NCBI RefSeq assembly: GCF_003584565.2
Contig: NZ_CP031010.1
Span: 2,542,001 to 2,606,000, forward strand
Length of the DNA: 64,000 bases
Direction of reading: 5' to 3'
DNA from: Alteromonas sp. RKMC-009
GTDB lineage: Bacteria; Pseudomonadota; Gammaproteobacteria; Enterobacterales; Alteromonadaceae
Below the pieces are notes generated by a model that saw only the letters and a list, made by a program, of their open reading frames with translations, was not told the origin of the DNA and searched no databases. Of the stretch, positions 32,301 through 42,724 are shown piece by piece (position 1 is the stretch's first letter; the number at the start of each line of letters is the position of its first letter). The position numbers and the translations under genes were made by a program.

Positions 32301-32852
32301 ATGTTGAAATCTAACCTGAATACAAAGGGATTTACCCTGATTGAGCTGGTCATCGTAATTGTGATCTTAGGTATACTTGCGGTCACTGCGGCCCCCCGCT
32401 TTATTGACCTTTCCGGTGATGCTGATGACGCTGTCACCCACTCCATGATGGGTGATTTTAAATCAGGCCTGACACTGTTACATACCAAATATCAGATAAG
32501 ACAAACATCCCCTATTTCCATAAACGGACAATCAGTCACATTTAATTCTGAGGGCTGGCCGACAGGTTCAACCAGCAACAGCGCGGGATGCGCCGAAGTG
32601 TGGAATCAGATTTTTTCTGACCCTCAGCCAGTCAATGTGATGAATGATTTCAACTCACCTCTCGCAAAAGGCTGGAACACGGTTTACTACGCTGACGCCA
32701 GTGCTGAAGTATGTGCGTATCTCAAAAGCAGTGCGGCAGGAAATCTGTCCGGATATACCGACCCCTACTTCGTTTATTTCATCGGCGATACAAATTATGC
32801 AACGTATGGCTACACCGGCTCACCGGGCGATGTGAAGATGTATAATTTATAA
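32301..32852 (+). CDS. type IV pilin-like protein (MSHA-like)
   Basis: A 183-residue prepilin with a short basic leader (MLKSNLNTKG) and the prepilin-peptidase site G|FTLIELV, followed by the hydrophobic assembly helix VIVIVILGILAVTAAPRF with the conserved Glu5. The globular part has two cysteines (AGCAEVW and AEVCAYL), likely a disulfide that closes a C-terminal loop. It resembles MSHA-type pilins, but no other pilus gene is nearby. The 291 bases upstream to efpL contain no other recognisable gene. Confidence 0.8.
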   Translation: MLKSNLNTKGFTLIELVIVIVILGILAVTAAPRFIDLSGDADDAVTHSMMGDFKSGLTLLHTKYQIRQTSPISINGQSVTFNSEGWPTGSTSNSAGCAEVWNQIFSDPQPVNVMNDFNSPLAKGWNTVYYADASAEVCAYLKSSAAGNLSGYTDPYFVYFIGDTNYATYGYTGSPGDVKMYNL

Positions 32853-32862
32853 AACCTGCCGG

Positions 32863-33708
32863 TCAGCGCCATTTTCTTATTACCAGTACAATGCCACCAA
32901 TGATTGCAGCACTGGCAATAATGATTCTTGTGTTAAGGCTTTCAGATAAAAATACCCAGCCCATCAAGATGGCAATTACCGGTACACTGAGTTGTAAAGT
33001 GGCGGCATTAGTCGCCGCTATTTTAGGGAGTACGGCGTACCACAAGGCATAACCCAAACCCGATGCGATGGCACCGGACAATACGCCATAGATGATACCG
33101 TAGCGGATCGTTGTTTCTGAAAGTGAAAGTGGCTCATCAACAAAAATAAACAGCGCGACAATAAACGGCGTCGTACGGACAAAGTTGCCTGCCGTCATTA
33201 AAAGTGGCGATGCTACGCCTTTGCCTAACAGTGAATACACTCCCCAACTGATACCGGCAGTAATCATCAGCAATGCAGCGGGCAGCGGCGGGGCTGTGAC
33301 GCCGGGCAGTACCAGATAAACTAAACCTGCAAAAGCTACTACAAAGCCGGCTGTCTGAATAAAACTGAACCGTTCCCCTCTGAAAAAACCGATGCTGATC
33401 ATTGAAATTTGTACAGCACCAAACAGCAACAGAGCGCCGGTGCCTGTCGTTACGCTTTGATAGGCAAAAGAGAAACCTGCTGCATAGCAGAATAATGCGA
33501 TAGCCCCTGCCCAACTTCCCTGTTTCGCAGGATGATGCCCTTTCAATTGGATAAGCAAACTCAGCACCACAGCACCGCTGAGTAACCTCACTAGTGTGAA
33601 AGAAGCTGGCCCGATATCAGTCTCTACCAGCGCCATCCGGCACAAAAGTGAATTAGCAGCAAAAGCCACCATGGCTAAGCAGGCGTACAACAACGTAGAT
33701 ACAGGCAT
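32863..33708 (-). CDS. EamA/DMT family transporter
   Basis: A 281-residue inner-membrane protein with about ten hydrophobic segments, arranged as two EamA repeats (residues about 5-135 and 145-278). Repeat signatures are FAANSLLCRMAL near the N-terminus and GISWGVYSLLGKG in the second half. Members export amino acids or other metabolites; the substrate cannot be told from sequence. It faces the pilin gene with a 10-base gap and is separated from purC by a terminator. Confidence 0.85.
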   Translation of the reverse strand: MPVSTLLYACLAMVAFAANSLLCRMALVETDIGPASFTLVRLLSGAVVLSLLIQLKGHHPAKQGSWAGAIALFCYAAGFSFAYQSVTTGTGALLLFGAVQISMISIGFFRGERFSFIQTAGFVVAFAGLVYLVLPGVTAPPLPAALLMITAGISWGVYSLLGKGVASPLLMTAGNFVRTTPFIVALFIFVDEPLSLSETTIRYGIIYGVLSGAIASGLGYALWYAVLPKIAATNAATLQLSVPVIAILMGWVFLSESLNTRIIIASAAIIGGIVLVIRKWR

Positions 33709-33802
33709 GAATCGCTCCTTTTATTTTGTTCACCTTCCCACGACAAAGGAGCAATTACAATGGTACTTGAGATCCGGTTACTCCGGTGCGGTAAACACCG
33801 GA

Positions 33803-33829
33803 CACAAAAAAAGCACCCGCAGGTGCTTT
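33803..33829 (-). terminator. Rho-independent terminator after purC
   Basis: AAAGCACC and GGTGCTTT pair around CGCA. On the minus strand the hairpin is followed by seven or more T residues. It closes the dapA-bamC-purC operon. Confidence 0.9.
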
Positions 33830-33845
33830 CCAAAAAGAGATGACT

Positions 33846-34562
33846 TTAGAGCTTTAGGCCCAAACGGTCAGCTACTTCAATGTATGTTTCTACTACAGAA
33901 CCTAAGCCCTGACGGAAACGGTCTTTATCCATTTTCTTACGGGTTTCTTTGTCCCACAAGCGACAGCCGTCAGGACTGAATTCATCACCCAGAATAATAT
34001 TGCCATCACTGTCCAGACCAAATTCCAGTTTATAATCCACCAGAATCATACCGCCTTTATCAAACAGATCTTTGAGTACATCGTTAACGGCAAAAGTCAG
34101 ACGTTTCATCTCTGCAATTTGCGCTTCAGTCGCCCAGCCAAATGCAGTGATGTGATAGTCATTAACCATAGGATCATGCAGCGCATCATTTTTGAGGAAG
34201 AATTCAAAAATGGGAGAATCGTTAAGCATCAAACCTTCTTCAACGCCCAGACGACGAACCAGTGAACCTGCAGCAACGTTACGAACGACGCACTCTACCG
34301 GAATCATATCCAACTTTTTCACCAGAGAATCGGTGTCTGACAGCAACGCCTCAACTTGTGTGGCAATGCCGGCTTCTTCCAGCTTTGTCATAATGAAATG
34401 ATTGAACTTGTTATTCACTTCACCTTTACGGTCAAGCTGTTCAATTTTTTCACCGTCAAATGCAGACGTATCATTTCTGAACTCAAGGATGAGTTTTTCG
34501 CTGTCATCAGTGAGGTATACAGTTTTGGCTTTACCGCGGTAAAGTTCTTCGCGCTTTTCCAT
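33846..34562 (-). CDS. purC: SAICAR synthase PurC
   Basis: PurC condenses CAIR with aspartate in purine synthesis. I start at ATG 34562, giving [16 protein letters not shown] and 238 residues, which aligns with the E. coli start; an ATG directly before it at 34565 is equally possible. Signatures are [29 protein letters not shown] and [14 protein letters not shown]. It is the last gene after bamC, the E. coli dapA-bamC-purC order. Confidence 0.96.
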   Translation of the reverse strand: MEKREELYRGKAKTVYLTDDSEKLILEFRNDTSAFDGEKIEQLDRKGEVNNKFNHFIMTKLEEAGIATQVEALLSDTDSLVKKLDMIPVECVVRNVAAGSLVRRLGVEEGLMLNDSPIFEFFLKNDALHDPMVNDYHITAFGWATEAQIAEMKRLTFAVNDVLKDLFDKGGMILVDYKLEFGLDSDGNIILGDEFSPDGCRLWDKETRKKMDKDRFRQGLGSVVETYIEVADRLGLKL

Positions 34563-34577
34563 CATCAGTCTCAAAAA

Positions 34578-35693
34578 TTAGATATCCAGATTGTCCTGAG
34601 TCATGACACGGGCAAATTGCTCGTACATGTCGGCAACCTGATTAGGTTCAAACGGCTGACTCTCATTATCCATGAAGGTCACACTCGTTCTGTTTTCGCC
34701 GGCCGGCACCACTTTCAAACGATAATCACCTTTTTCAAGAAGGGATTCACCGTCAGAAAACAGGCTGCCCCACCACCCATTATCCTCACCATTATAGGTG
34801 ACAAATAACAGGCCTGTGGTTCTGTCTAAATCTTTTACGTCAAAGCCAAGGTTGCGTAACACCAGAAGCATTCTTGGCCATACAATATCGTGTCTGGCAT
34901 CAACCACGTAGGCTGCATCACCGTTAGCGTCAAAACCCATTTCCAAATTAAGACCACTGCGGATTTCAGCAATACGTTTACTCTCGTCGAGCCTGATTTG
35001 GTATTCGTAATGCGTCAGTACTTCGTTCAAGATGCCGATTTCTTCTCTGCGTTCTTTTATCGCATCAATGGAATCCATGGTGACGGTTTCACCATCTGCA
35101 CCATTAAATTTGAAATCCTGCAATTTTGCGCGTAACGCTGCAGTCCGGCCGTGAGGCTTTAGTTCCATGGTGAAAACAAAGCGACGTGAAACCTCTGACG
35201 TTTCATCCTCAGTCCAGTCGTACCAGGCTGACTCTTCGGTCGTCTTTTCAACGGCCCAGTCAGTAACAAGACGGCCATTTTCTTTATCGAAGCTGTCTAC
35301 ACCGATGTGATTTTGCTCAAGAAAGCTCAGCACCGTATCCCAGATAGCGGTATTCAGCGGCTTGCTGTCATCTACCTGATCGAACCAGACCGTTGCTTCC
35401 TGTTTGCCTTCTTCAACATGTGAACCCGCCACAAGGGGCAGGACAAGCGCCGGCGACTGAATCGTCAGTTTGCGGCCGGTAAGACGGGTGTCTGCATTCT
35501 GACTTAATTCCGGAAGATCATAATCAGATGTAAATTCAGGCGAATCTAAACCTTCAGGCACTTTCACAGAGGCCCGCTGGGAAACTTCAAGGTAGTCATA
35601 ACTGCCCGATGCAGTTTCATAATCCTGTTGGCTTGAACAACCTGTCAGGGCTATTACAGATAAGCCACTGAGCAAAGCCAGAGTGTTTTTCAT
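34578..35693 (-). CDS. bamC: outer-membrane assembly lipoprotein BamC
   Basis: BamC is a lipoprotein of the BAM complex that inserts beta-barrel proteins into the outer membrane. The 371-residue protein has a signal peptide with lipobox LTGC (Cys19). An unstructured N-terminal lasso segment contains YLEVSQRASVKVPEGLDSP, the part that contacts BamD. Two helix-grip domains follow, at about 110-225 and 240-365. It lies between dapA and purC. Confidence 0.93.
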   Translation of the reverse strand: MKNTLALLSGLSVIALTGCSSQQDYETASGSYDYLEVSQRASVKVPEGLDSPEFTSDYDLPELSQNADTRLTGRKLTIQSPALVLPLVAGSHVEEGKQEATVWFDQVDDSKPLNTAIWDTVLSFLEQNHIGVDSFDKENGRLVTDWAVEKTTEESAWYDWTEDETSEVSRRFVFTMELKPHGRTAALRAKLQDFKFNGADGETVTMDSIDAIKERREEIGILNEVLTHYEYQIRLDESKRIAEIRSGLNLEMGFDANGDAAYVVDARHDIVWPRMLLVLRNLGFDVKDLDRTTGLLFVTYNGEDNGWWGSLFSDGESLLEKGDYRLKVVPAGENRTSVTFMDNESQPFEPNQVADMYEQFARVMTQDNLDI

Positions 35694-35705
35694 CGGTGTT
35701 CCTTA

Positions 35706-36590
35706 TTAACCAGAAATCAAAGCGTGTTTTTGTAATAGTTCTTCGAGTGCTTTTTGGCTCGCAAGTTCCGGTAAAACCATCGGTAATCGTAATTCGGCAC
35801 TGTTAATCAGCCCCATACGGTATAACGCCCACTTTGGCATTACCGGATTTGGCTCAATAAACATGCCGTTATGCAGGGTTTCAATAGTAGCATTAATACG
35901 GCGACATTCCTCAGCGTTGCCGGCCAGGCCTGCTTCGCACATTTTGGAAATTGCGCCGGGAACCACGTTGGCCGTTACTGAAATAACGCCGTGTCCGCCC
36001 TGACATAAAAATTCTGCACTGGTACCGTCGTCACCGCTAAGCAACAGAAAATCTTCAGGCACCAGCTTTTGTGTAGCTTTGAGACGTTCAATACTGCCGG
36101 TAGCATCTTTCAGACCGACAATGTTTGTATGTGTGGCCAGTTCTGCCACTGTCTCAGGTAACATATCCGCAACGGTTCTGCCGGGTACATTATAAAGCAG
36201 AACAGGTAAATCAGTCGCATCAGCTACTGCTTTAAAGTGTGCAACCATACCCCGTTGTTGCGGCTTGTTGTAATACGGTACGACGCTGAGAAAACCATCG
36301 ATACCTAAACCCGCCATCTGTTCACTGAGGAAGATGGCTTCATCCGTTGCGTTTGCGCCGCTTCCGGCAATCACAGGAATACGCCCTGCTGTCATAGCAA
36401 CGGTTTGTTTGACCACTTCAATATGTTCTTCAAAAGGCAATGTGGCGGATTCACCGGTTGTTCCTACAGAAACAATACCGTGTGTGCCCTGCTCTATGTG
36501 AAACTCAATAAGTTTCTCTAGTGCAGGGTAATCAATGTCACCCGCGTTGGTCATGGGTGTGACAAGTGCAACGTAACTGCCTTTAAACAT
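35706..36590 (-). CDS. dapA: 4-hydroxy-tetrahydrodipicolinate synthase
   Basis: DapA condenses pyruvate with aspartate semialdehyde, the first committed step to lysine and diaminopimelate. GGGAG lies upstream of ATG 36590, which gives MFKGSYVALVTPM and 294 residues; the frame extends nine codons further without support. Catalytic residues are visible: the Schiff-base Lys in IVGLKDATGS, Tyr in LLYNVPGRT and Thr pairs in GTTGESATL. First gene of dapA-bamC-purC, divergent from gcvR. Confidence 0.97.
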   Translation of the reverse strand: MFKGSYVALVTPMTNAGDIDYPALEKLIEFHIEQGTHGIVSVGTTGESATLPFEEHIEVVKQTVAMTAGRIPVIAGSGANATDEAIFLSEQMAGLGIDGFLSVVPYYNKPQQRGMVAHFKAVADATDLPVLLYNVPGRTVADMLPETVAELATHTNIVGLKDATGSIERLKATQKLVPEDFLLLSGDDGTSAEFLCQGGHGVISVTANVVPGAISKMCEAGLAGNAEECRRINATIETLHNGMFIEPNPVMPKWALYRMGLINSAELRLPMVLPELASQKALEELLQKHALISG

Positions 36591-36850
36591 ATTATCTCCC
36601 GCGTTTTGTGAGCGCACATGGTAATGAGGTACAGCCCTAAAAACAAGTTATCACAAGGGCTTTTTAGACGTTAATCGACAACCTTATTCTAAATAATCAC
36701 TATTCCGTCAAAAATTGGGGATAAAACCCTTACATCAGACTGTTTTTCGAACTGGCACGGTGCTGAAGCTCACTTTATGTTGCCGGAACGTGGCATCAAA
36801 AAATCCTGATGTGTTAGTATAAATGTGGCTCCGGTTTTATAAGTAACGAC

Positions 36851-37390
36851 ATGAATCATCAGTTAATAGTCACGATTTTGGGTACCGACAAGAGCGGCAT
36901 GCTGAGCGAAATCGCCGGCACCGTGTCGGAAGCGCAGTGCAATATTCTCGACAGCAGGCAGGCGATATACGGGAAAGAATTTTCCCTGACAATGATCATC
37001 GAAGGTTCCCATCAGGCAATCACACGGGCGGAGCTGGCTATTCCCCCCATGTGTCAGAAGTTCGGCCTGCTTTCTATGATGAAGCGAACCAGCCATCATG
37101 AGAAACAAAATTTAGATTATCTTTACGATGTGGAGTTCAGCGGCGAAGACAGTCATGGCCTGCTGAAGTCGGTAACCGGCTTTTTTGCGAAACGGCATGT
37201 CTCCATCAGTGCGTTTCGTCAGCGTACCTTTAAAGATAAAAAAACCGGTAAAGAAATGATGCGCTGCAAATTTGTTGTCAGTACGCCTGATTCCGTTGAT
37301 ATCACGCAGCTTCGTTCTGAGGCTGATGCCCTGTTCGGTTCCCTGAATCTGAGTGGCAAGATTATAGACAAAAATAAAGGAGAATTATGA
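36851..37390 (+). CDS. gcvR: glycine cleavage system regulator GcvR
   Basis: GcvR represses the glycine cleavage operon by binding GcvA rather than DNA. The 179-residue protein consists of two ACT domains, at residues about 5-75 (LIVTILGTDKSGMLSEIAGTV) and 95-175 (VEFSGEDSHGLLKSVTGFF). It is divergent from dapA and overlaps the bcp start by four bases (ATGA), the same gcvR-bcp pair as in E. coli. Confidence 0.9.
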   Translation: MNHQLIVTILGTDKSGMLSEIAGTVSEAQCNILDSRQAIYGKEFSLTMIIEGSHQAITRAELAIPPMCQKFGLLSMMKRTSHHEKQNLDYLYDVEFSGEDSHGLLKSVTGFFAKRHVSISAFRQRTFKDKKTGKEMMRCKFVVSTPDSVDITQLRSEADALFGSLNLSGKIIDKNKGEL

Positions 37391-37857
37391 ACACCTTAAA
37401 AGCAGGTGATAAAGCACCGGCATTTACCCTGCCGGATCAAAGTGGCGAAGCCGTTAATCTGGCAGATTATGCCGGCAAGAAAGTGCTGGTGTATTTTTAC
37501 CCTAAAGCAATGACACCGGGTTGTACCGTGCAGGCACAAAACCTTCGCGACAGTAAAACTTCACTGGATGATCGCAATGTTGTGGTACTGGGGATCAGTC
37601 CGGACGCAGTTAAACGCCTGCCAAAGTTCATTGAGAAAGAAAACCTGAACTTCACCCTGCTCTCGGACGAAGACCACGCTGTAGCTGATGCTTTTGGCGT
37701 CTGGGGTCCGAAAAAATTCATGGGCAAAGAATACGACGGCATTCATCGTTTAAGCTTCCTTATTGATGAAAACGGTACTGTTGAACACGTGTTTAATAAG
37801 TTTAAAACCAAAGACCATCATCAGGTTGTACTGGATTATCTGAATCAGGCTGGTTGA
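37387..37857 (+). CDS. bcp: peroxiredoxin Bcp (PrxQ family), single-cysteine form
   Basis: Bcp is a thiol peroxidase that removes H2O2 and organic hydroperoxides. The 156-residue protein has the peroxidatic Cys46 in AMTPGCTVQAQNLRD. The usual PrxQ resolving cysteine five residues later (GCTVQAC in E. coli) is replaced by Gln51, and there is no other cysteine in the protein. It would therefore work as a 1-Cys enzyme needing an external thiol. The start overlaps the gcvR stop. A terminator follows at 37888. Confidence 0.93.
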   Translation: MNTLKAGDKAPAFTLPDQSGEAVNLADYAGKKVLVYFYPKAMTPGCTVQAQNLRDSKTSLDDRNVVVLGISPDAVKRLPKFIEKENLNFTLLSDEDHAVADAFGVWGPKKFMGKEYDGIHRLSFLIDENGTVEHVFNKFKTKDHHQVVLDYLNQAG

Positions 37858-37887
37858 TAACCCGGTTTACCCCGCCGTTTACAAAGC

Positions 37888-37915
37888 AAAAAGCCCTGTC
37901 ATAACAGGGCTTTTT
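37888..37915. terminator. bidirectional terminator between bcp and the PerM-like gene
   Basis: AAAAAGCCCTGT and ACAGGGCTTTTT pair around a four-base loop between the convergent genes. Confidence 0.9.
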
Positions 37916-37941
37916 CATACAGATGTACCGTCAATAAGTGA

Positions 37942-39021
37942 TTAAGTGTTACAGGGCGGCGGTTCATCCGGTCCGCCGGACCATGCTGTTATCAGCGCTT
38001 TGACAAGTGTAGCCAGCGGTATGGCGAAAAACACTCCCCAGAACCCCCACAATCCGCCGAAGAACAGTACCGCCACGATAATATAAAGAGGATGTAAGCT
38101 CACCGCTTCGGAGAACAAAAGTGGTACCAGTAAGTTACCGTCCAGAGCCTGGATAATGCCGTAGGCAATCATCAGATACCAGAAATCAGGGGTCAGACCC
38201 CACTGAAACAATGCCACAACAGCCACCGGTATGGTGACAACGGCGGCACCGATGTAGGGGATAAGCACGGACAAGCCAACCAGTACCCCGAGCAGAATGG
38301 CATAACGTAAGTCCATCAGGGCAAAAACAACGCAGGATACCGATCCCACAATCAGAATTTCGATAACTTTGCCGCGGATATAGTTTGCTATCTGGGTATT
38401 CATTTCATGCCCGACCTGCGTAATCAACCGGCGCTCTTTCGGTAACAATGACGAAATGCCATCAAGAAAAAACAATTTGTCTTTCAGCATGAAGAACACC
38501 ATCAACGGCACCAGAATCATATATACCAGTAACGCTGCAACATTACCGATTGAACTGACAGATGCTGACAAAAGTTGCTGTCCCAGATCCACCAGATGGT
38601 CATTGAGACTCTCCATCATTTGCTGAATTTGATAAACCTGTACATAGTCAGGATACTTATCCGGTAACCTCAGGATCCAGTCCTGTGCGTTTTGCCAGAT
38701 TAACGGCGTTTCCTGAATCAGATTCACACTCTGACGGCTCACTGTAGGTAATAATCCGACAATCATCAGTATGGTGACAGCAACGAACGCCAGCATCACA
38801 ACGCTGCAGGAAATGGTCCTGCTGACACCAATATTTACCAGCCGGTTCACCGGCCAGTCCAGCAGATAAGCAATCACTGCAGCCACCAGAACAGGCATGA
38901 TAAGCCCGCCCCAGAAGACGAACACGGTTGCCGTCAACAGGATTAAGATCAGCAACATGGCTGCATCTGGGTCAGAGAACTTCCGGCGGTACCAGCGGCC
39001 GAATACACTGATTAAACTCAT
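37942..39021 (-). CDS. AI-2E family transporter (PerM-like)
   Basis: A 359-residue inner-membrane protein of the AI-2E/PerM/UPF0118 family, with about eight hydrophobic segments and a central soluble part (about 110-150). The signature GLSVLIPYIGAAVVTIPV is near residue 250. The position next to bcp and bepA matches E. coli perM-bepA. Transported substrate is not established; some family members move quorum-sensing AI-2 and others act as Na+/H+ antiporters. It ends in Pro-rich GGPDEPPPCNT. Confidence 0.85.
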   Translation of the reverse strand: MSLISVFGRWYRRKFSDPDAAMLLILILLTATVFVFWGGLIMPVLVAAVIAYLLDWPVNRLVNIGVSRTISCSVVMLAFVAVTILMIVGLLPTVSRQSVNLIQETPLIWQNAQDWILRLPDKYPDYVQVYQIQQMMESLNDHLVDLGQQLLSASVSSIGNVAALLVYMILVPLMVFFMLKDKLFFLDGISSLLPKERRLITQVGHEMNTQIANYIRGKVIEILIVGSVSCVVFALMDLRYAILLGVLVGLSVLIPYIGAAVVTIPVAVVALFQWGLTPDFWYLMIAYGIIQALDGNLLVPLLFSEAVSLHPLYIIVAVLFFGGLWGFWGVFFAIPLATLVKALITAWSGGPDEPPPCNT

Positions 39022-39268
39022 AAATTCTGCTCAGTCGGAACGGAAAAAAATGCATCATAGGAGAATCACTGACTGCTCTGCAACCCGGATTCCGCGGTAT
39101 TACAGGCTAAATGAAAACTTCCGGGCTACATTATGCATGAAGCGATATAGCAATCACCTGTATTGTACGGCACAATGCTAAAATAATGCGATGGAAAAAT
39201 GAAACTAATCATGGAGTTTGCCACTCTATTTGTAAACGCTTCAGTGGTACTCAACAGTAACAGGTTCA

Positions 39269-40732
39269 ATGAGATATTTAGCGCGAAACGGAATTAAAAT
39301 AGGCTTGTGTTTGCTGGCAATGAGCTTTTCTGCCATCGCACAAACCAGTAAATACAGCGATCGTAATACGTTACCGGAAATTGGTGTGGTAGCGTCTGAC
39401 GCCCTTTCTCTTGATAAAGAGATGCTGATTGGCGATGCCGTTATGCGGCAAATGCGCGGTGGGGCCCCGATTATCGGCGACCCGGTGCTGGATGAGTATT
39501 TACAGGACCTTGGTAACCGCCTTGTTGTTCACGCCGACAACACCAAATTTCCTTTTGAATTCTTTTGGGTCAACAACGATGCCATCAACGCCTTTGCCTT
39601 CTTTGGCGGACACATTGGTGTGCATACCGGCCTTATTCATAATGCAAAAAATGAAAGTGAGCTTGCGTCAGTACTGGCCCACGAAATTTCCCACGTCACC
39701 CAGCGTCACCTTGCACGGCATATGCAGGCTCAACAGCGTGCTACACCACTGGCCATTGCCAGTATATTAGGCGGTGTTTTACTGGCGATGGCTGATCCTC
39801 AGGCCGGAATGGCAGCCATTTCCGCCGGTCAGGCTGCATCAGCGCAAATGCAGATTGACTACACCCGTTCAAATGAACAGGAAGCTGACCGTATCGGGAT
39901 TGGTATGTTATACCGCGCCGGATTTGATCCGGACGCAGCAGCCAGCTTCTTCTCAACCTTGCTGGAGCAATATCGTATGGTGTCCCGTCCGCCTGCAAGA
40001 TTGCTTTCTCACCCGTTAACGGAAACGCGTGTTGCCGATGCCCGCGCCAGAGCCGGTGATTTTCCACCTGTGCGGTTAAGAGAAAGTATTTCTTTTCATC
40101 TGGCAAAGGCCAGAGTGATGTCCCGGTACACGTTCAGTAAAAAATACAGCCTGGAATACTACCAGGATGCAGTGGACCGTAAGAATTATGTAGTCCGTGA
40201 AGCAGCAATGTATGGTCTTGCGCTGGCACTCATGCGCAATGAGAAAGTTGCGGAAGCTGCCAAAGTAATTGATACATTACTCAATGAAGACCCGGATAAT
40301 CTATTTTACCTTGATGCAGCTACTGACCTCTCTCTGGCAATGGGTAAACCGCAGGAAGCAACAGAACGTCTGGCACCGCACCTGCAGTTAACACCACGCA
40401 ACCAGGTACTGGCATTGAATCAGGCCAATGCGCTTATTGCCGCCAATGAAAATGACAAAGCTGTTCAGCTACTGAAGGACTTGTTGCTGGTACATCCTGA
40501 TTATGAAATCGCCTGGCAGTTACTCACAGAAGCATATAAAAACAACAAAGATTTTCAGGGCATGCATCAAAGTAAAGCAGAAGTGATGGCACTGAACGGT
40601 GCTTACCGCCGCGCTGTGGATGAATTACAGTTTGCTTATAACTTTACTGCCGACAAGCACCTTGACAAGCAGCGGATCCGCGCAAGGATCAAACAACTGC
40701 GGGACGAGGAAGAGCGCTTGAAACGACTGTAA
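39269..40732 (+). CDS. bepA: periplasmic M48 metalloprotease and chaperone BepA
   Basis: BepA degrades or rescues misfolded LptD and other outer-membrane proteins at the BAM complex. The 487-residue protein matches the E. coli length. It has a signal peptide (cleavage near SAIAQ), the zinc site HEISH at residues 138-142 with the third ligand in NEQEADRIG, and C-terminal TPR repeats from about 320. It is divergent from the PerM-like gene with about 245 bases between them. BamC of the same machine is encoded 4 kb away. Confidence 0.95.
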   Translation: MRYLARNGIKIGLCLLAMSFSAIAQTSKYSDRNTLPEIGVVASDALSLDKEMLIGDAVMRQMRGGAPIIGDPVLDEYLQDLGNRLVVHADNTKFPFEFFWVNNDAINAFAFFGGHIGVHTGLIHNAKNESELASVLAHEISHVTQRHLARHMQAQQRATPLAIASILGGVLLAMADPQAGMAAISAGQAASAQMQIDYTRSNEQEADRIGIGMLYRAGFDPDAAASFFSTLLEQYRMVSRPPARLLSHPLTETRVADARARAGDFPPVRLRESISFHLAKARVMSRYTFSKKYSLEYYQDAVDRKNYVVREAAMYGLALALMRNEKVAEAAKVIDTLLNEDPDNLFYLDAATDLSLAMGKPQEATERLAPHLQLTPRNQVLALNQANALIAANENDKAVQLLKDLLLVHPDYEIAWQLLTEAYKNNKDFQGMHQSKAEVMALNGAYRRAVDELQFAYNFTADKHLDKQRIRARIKQLRDEEERLKRL

Positions 40733-40754
40733 AGTAAGAGATAATTTTCTGAGC

Positions 40755-41240
40755 TCAGTGAGTTGAAGTCTCCGCCCCCGTAAACCCGATTAATGTATCA
40801 ATCGACCGGTCGTCCTGCTCACCATACAACATTTTAATCACTTTACCCTGTGGCGAAATCAAATACGTTGCAGGCAGGTATTCAGGAAATGGCATGGGAA
40901 AAACCGTTTCCCTCGCCGTATTCATCACAGCAAATTCAATACCCAACTGTTTTTTTAATGCCCGCAGCTCTTCTTCATTTTTATTATCAAAACTTACACC
41001 AGTAATTTTCACATGAGCAGGAAGCCGTTTATTTACTCTGTTTAATGCCGGGATCTCCCGTAAACAGGGAGAACACCAGGGGGCGAAAAAGTTGATGATA
41101 TGCCATTCTCCGCCATTGTCTGCCCAGCGAACCGGCTGTCCCGAAAGTGTAACGCCATCTGCGCGGGTATATTGCTGAAGTTGCCAGCCGGCAATCAGTG
41201 CAACCACAGCCGCACTGACAATCATTAATGATTTTTTCAT
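40755..41240 (-). CDS. TlpA/ResA-like membrane-anchored thioredoxin
   Basis: A 161-residue protein with an N-terminal anchor or signal (about 5-23) and a thioredoxin fold with the active site WCSPC near residues 55-59 and the cis-Pro region YLPATYL. Such proteins act in the periplasm as thiol reductants, for example in cytochrome c maturation or repair of oxidised cysteines. It sits alone on the minus strand between bepA and yfgD, where E. coli has no equivalent. No ccm gene is nearby. Confidence 0.85.
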   Translation of the reverse strand: MKKSLMIVSAAVVALIAGWQLQQYTRADGVTLSGQPVRWADNGGEWHIINFFAPWCSPCLREIPALNRVNKRLPAHVKITGVSFDNKNEEELRALKKQLGIEFAVMNTARETVFPMPFPEYLPATYLISPQGKVIKMLYGEQDDRSIDTLIGFTGAETSTH

Positions 41241-41329
41241 GATTAATTGCGTCCGGTCATATTATTCTTACATTAATACTTGTTAGAATTTATCTCAGTG
41301 AAATTTATAACACATTGAATAAAAAGCCT

Positions 41330-42701
<1,372 letters not shown>

Positions 42702-42724
42702 AGACACCATGACACACAGAAAGG

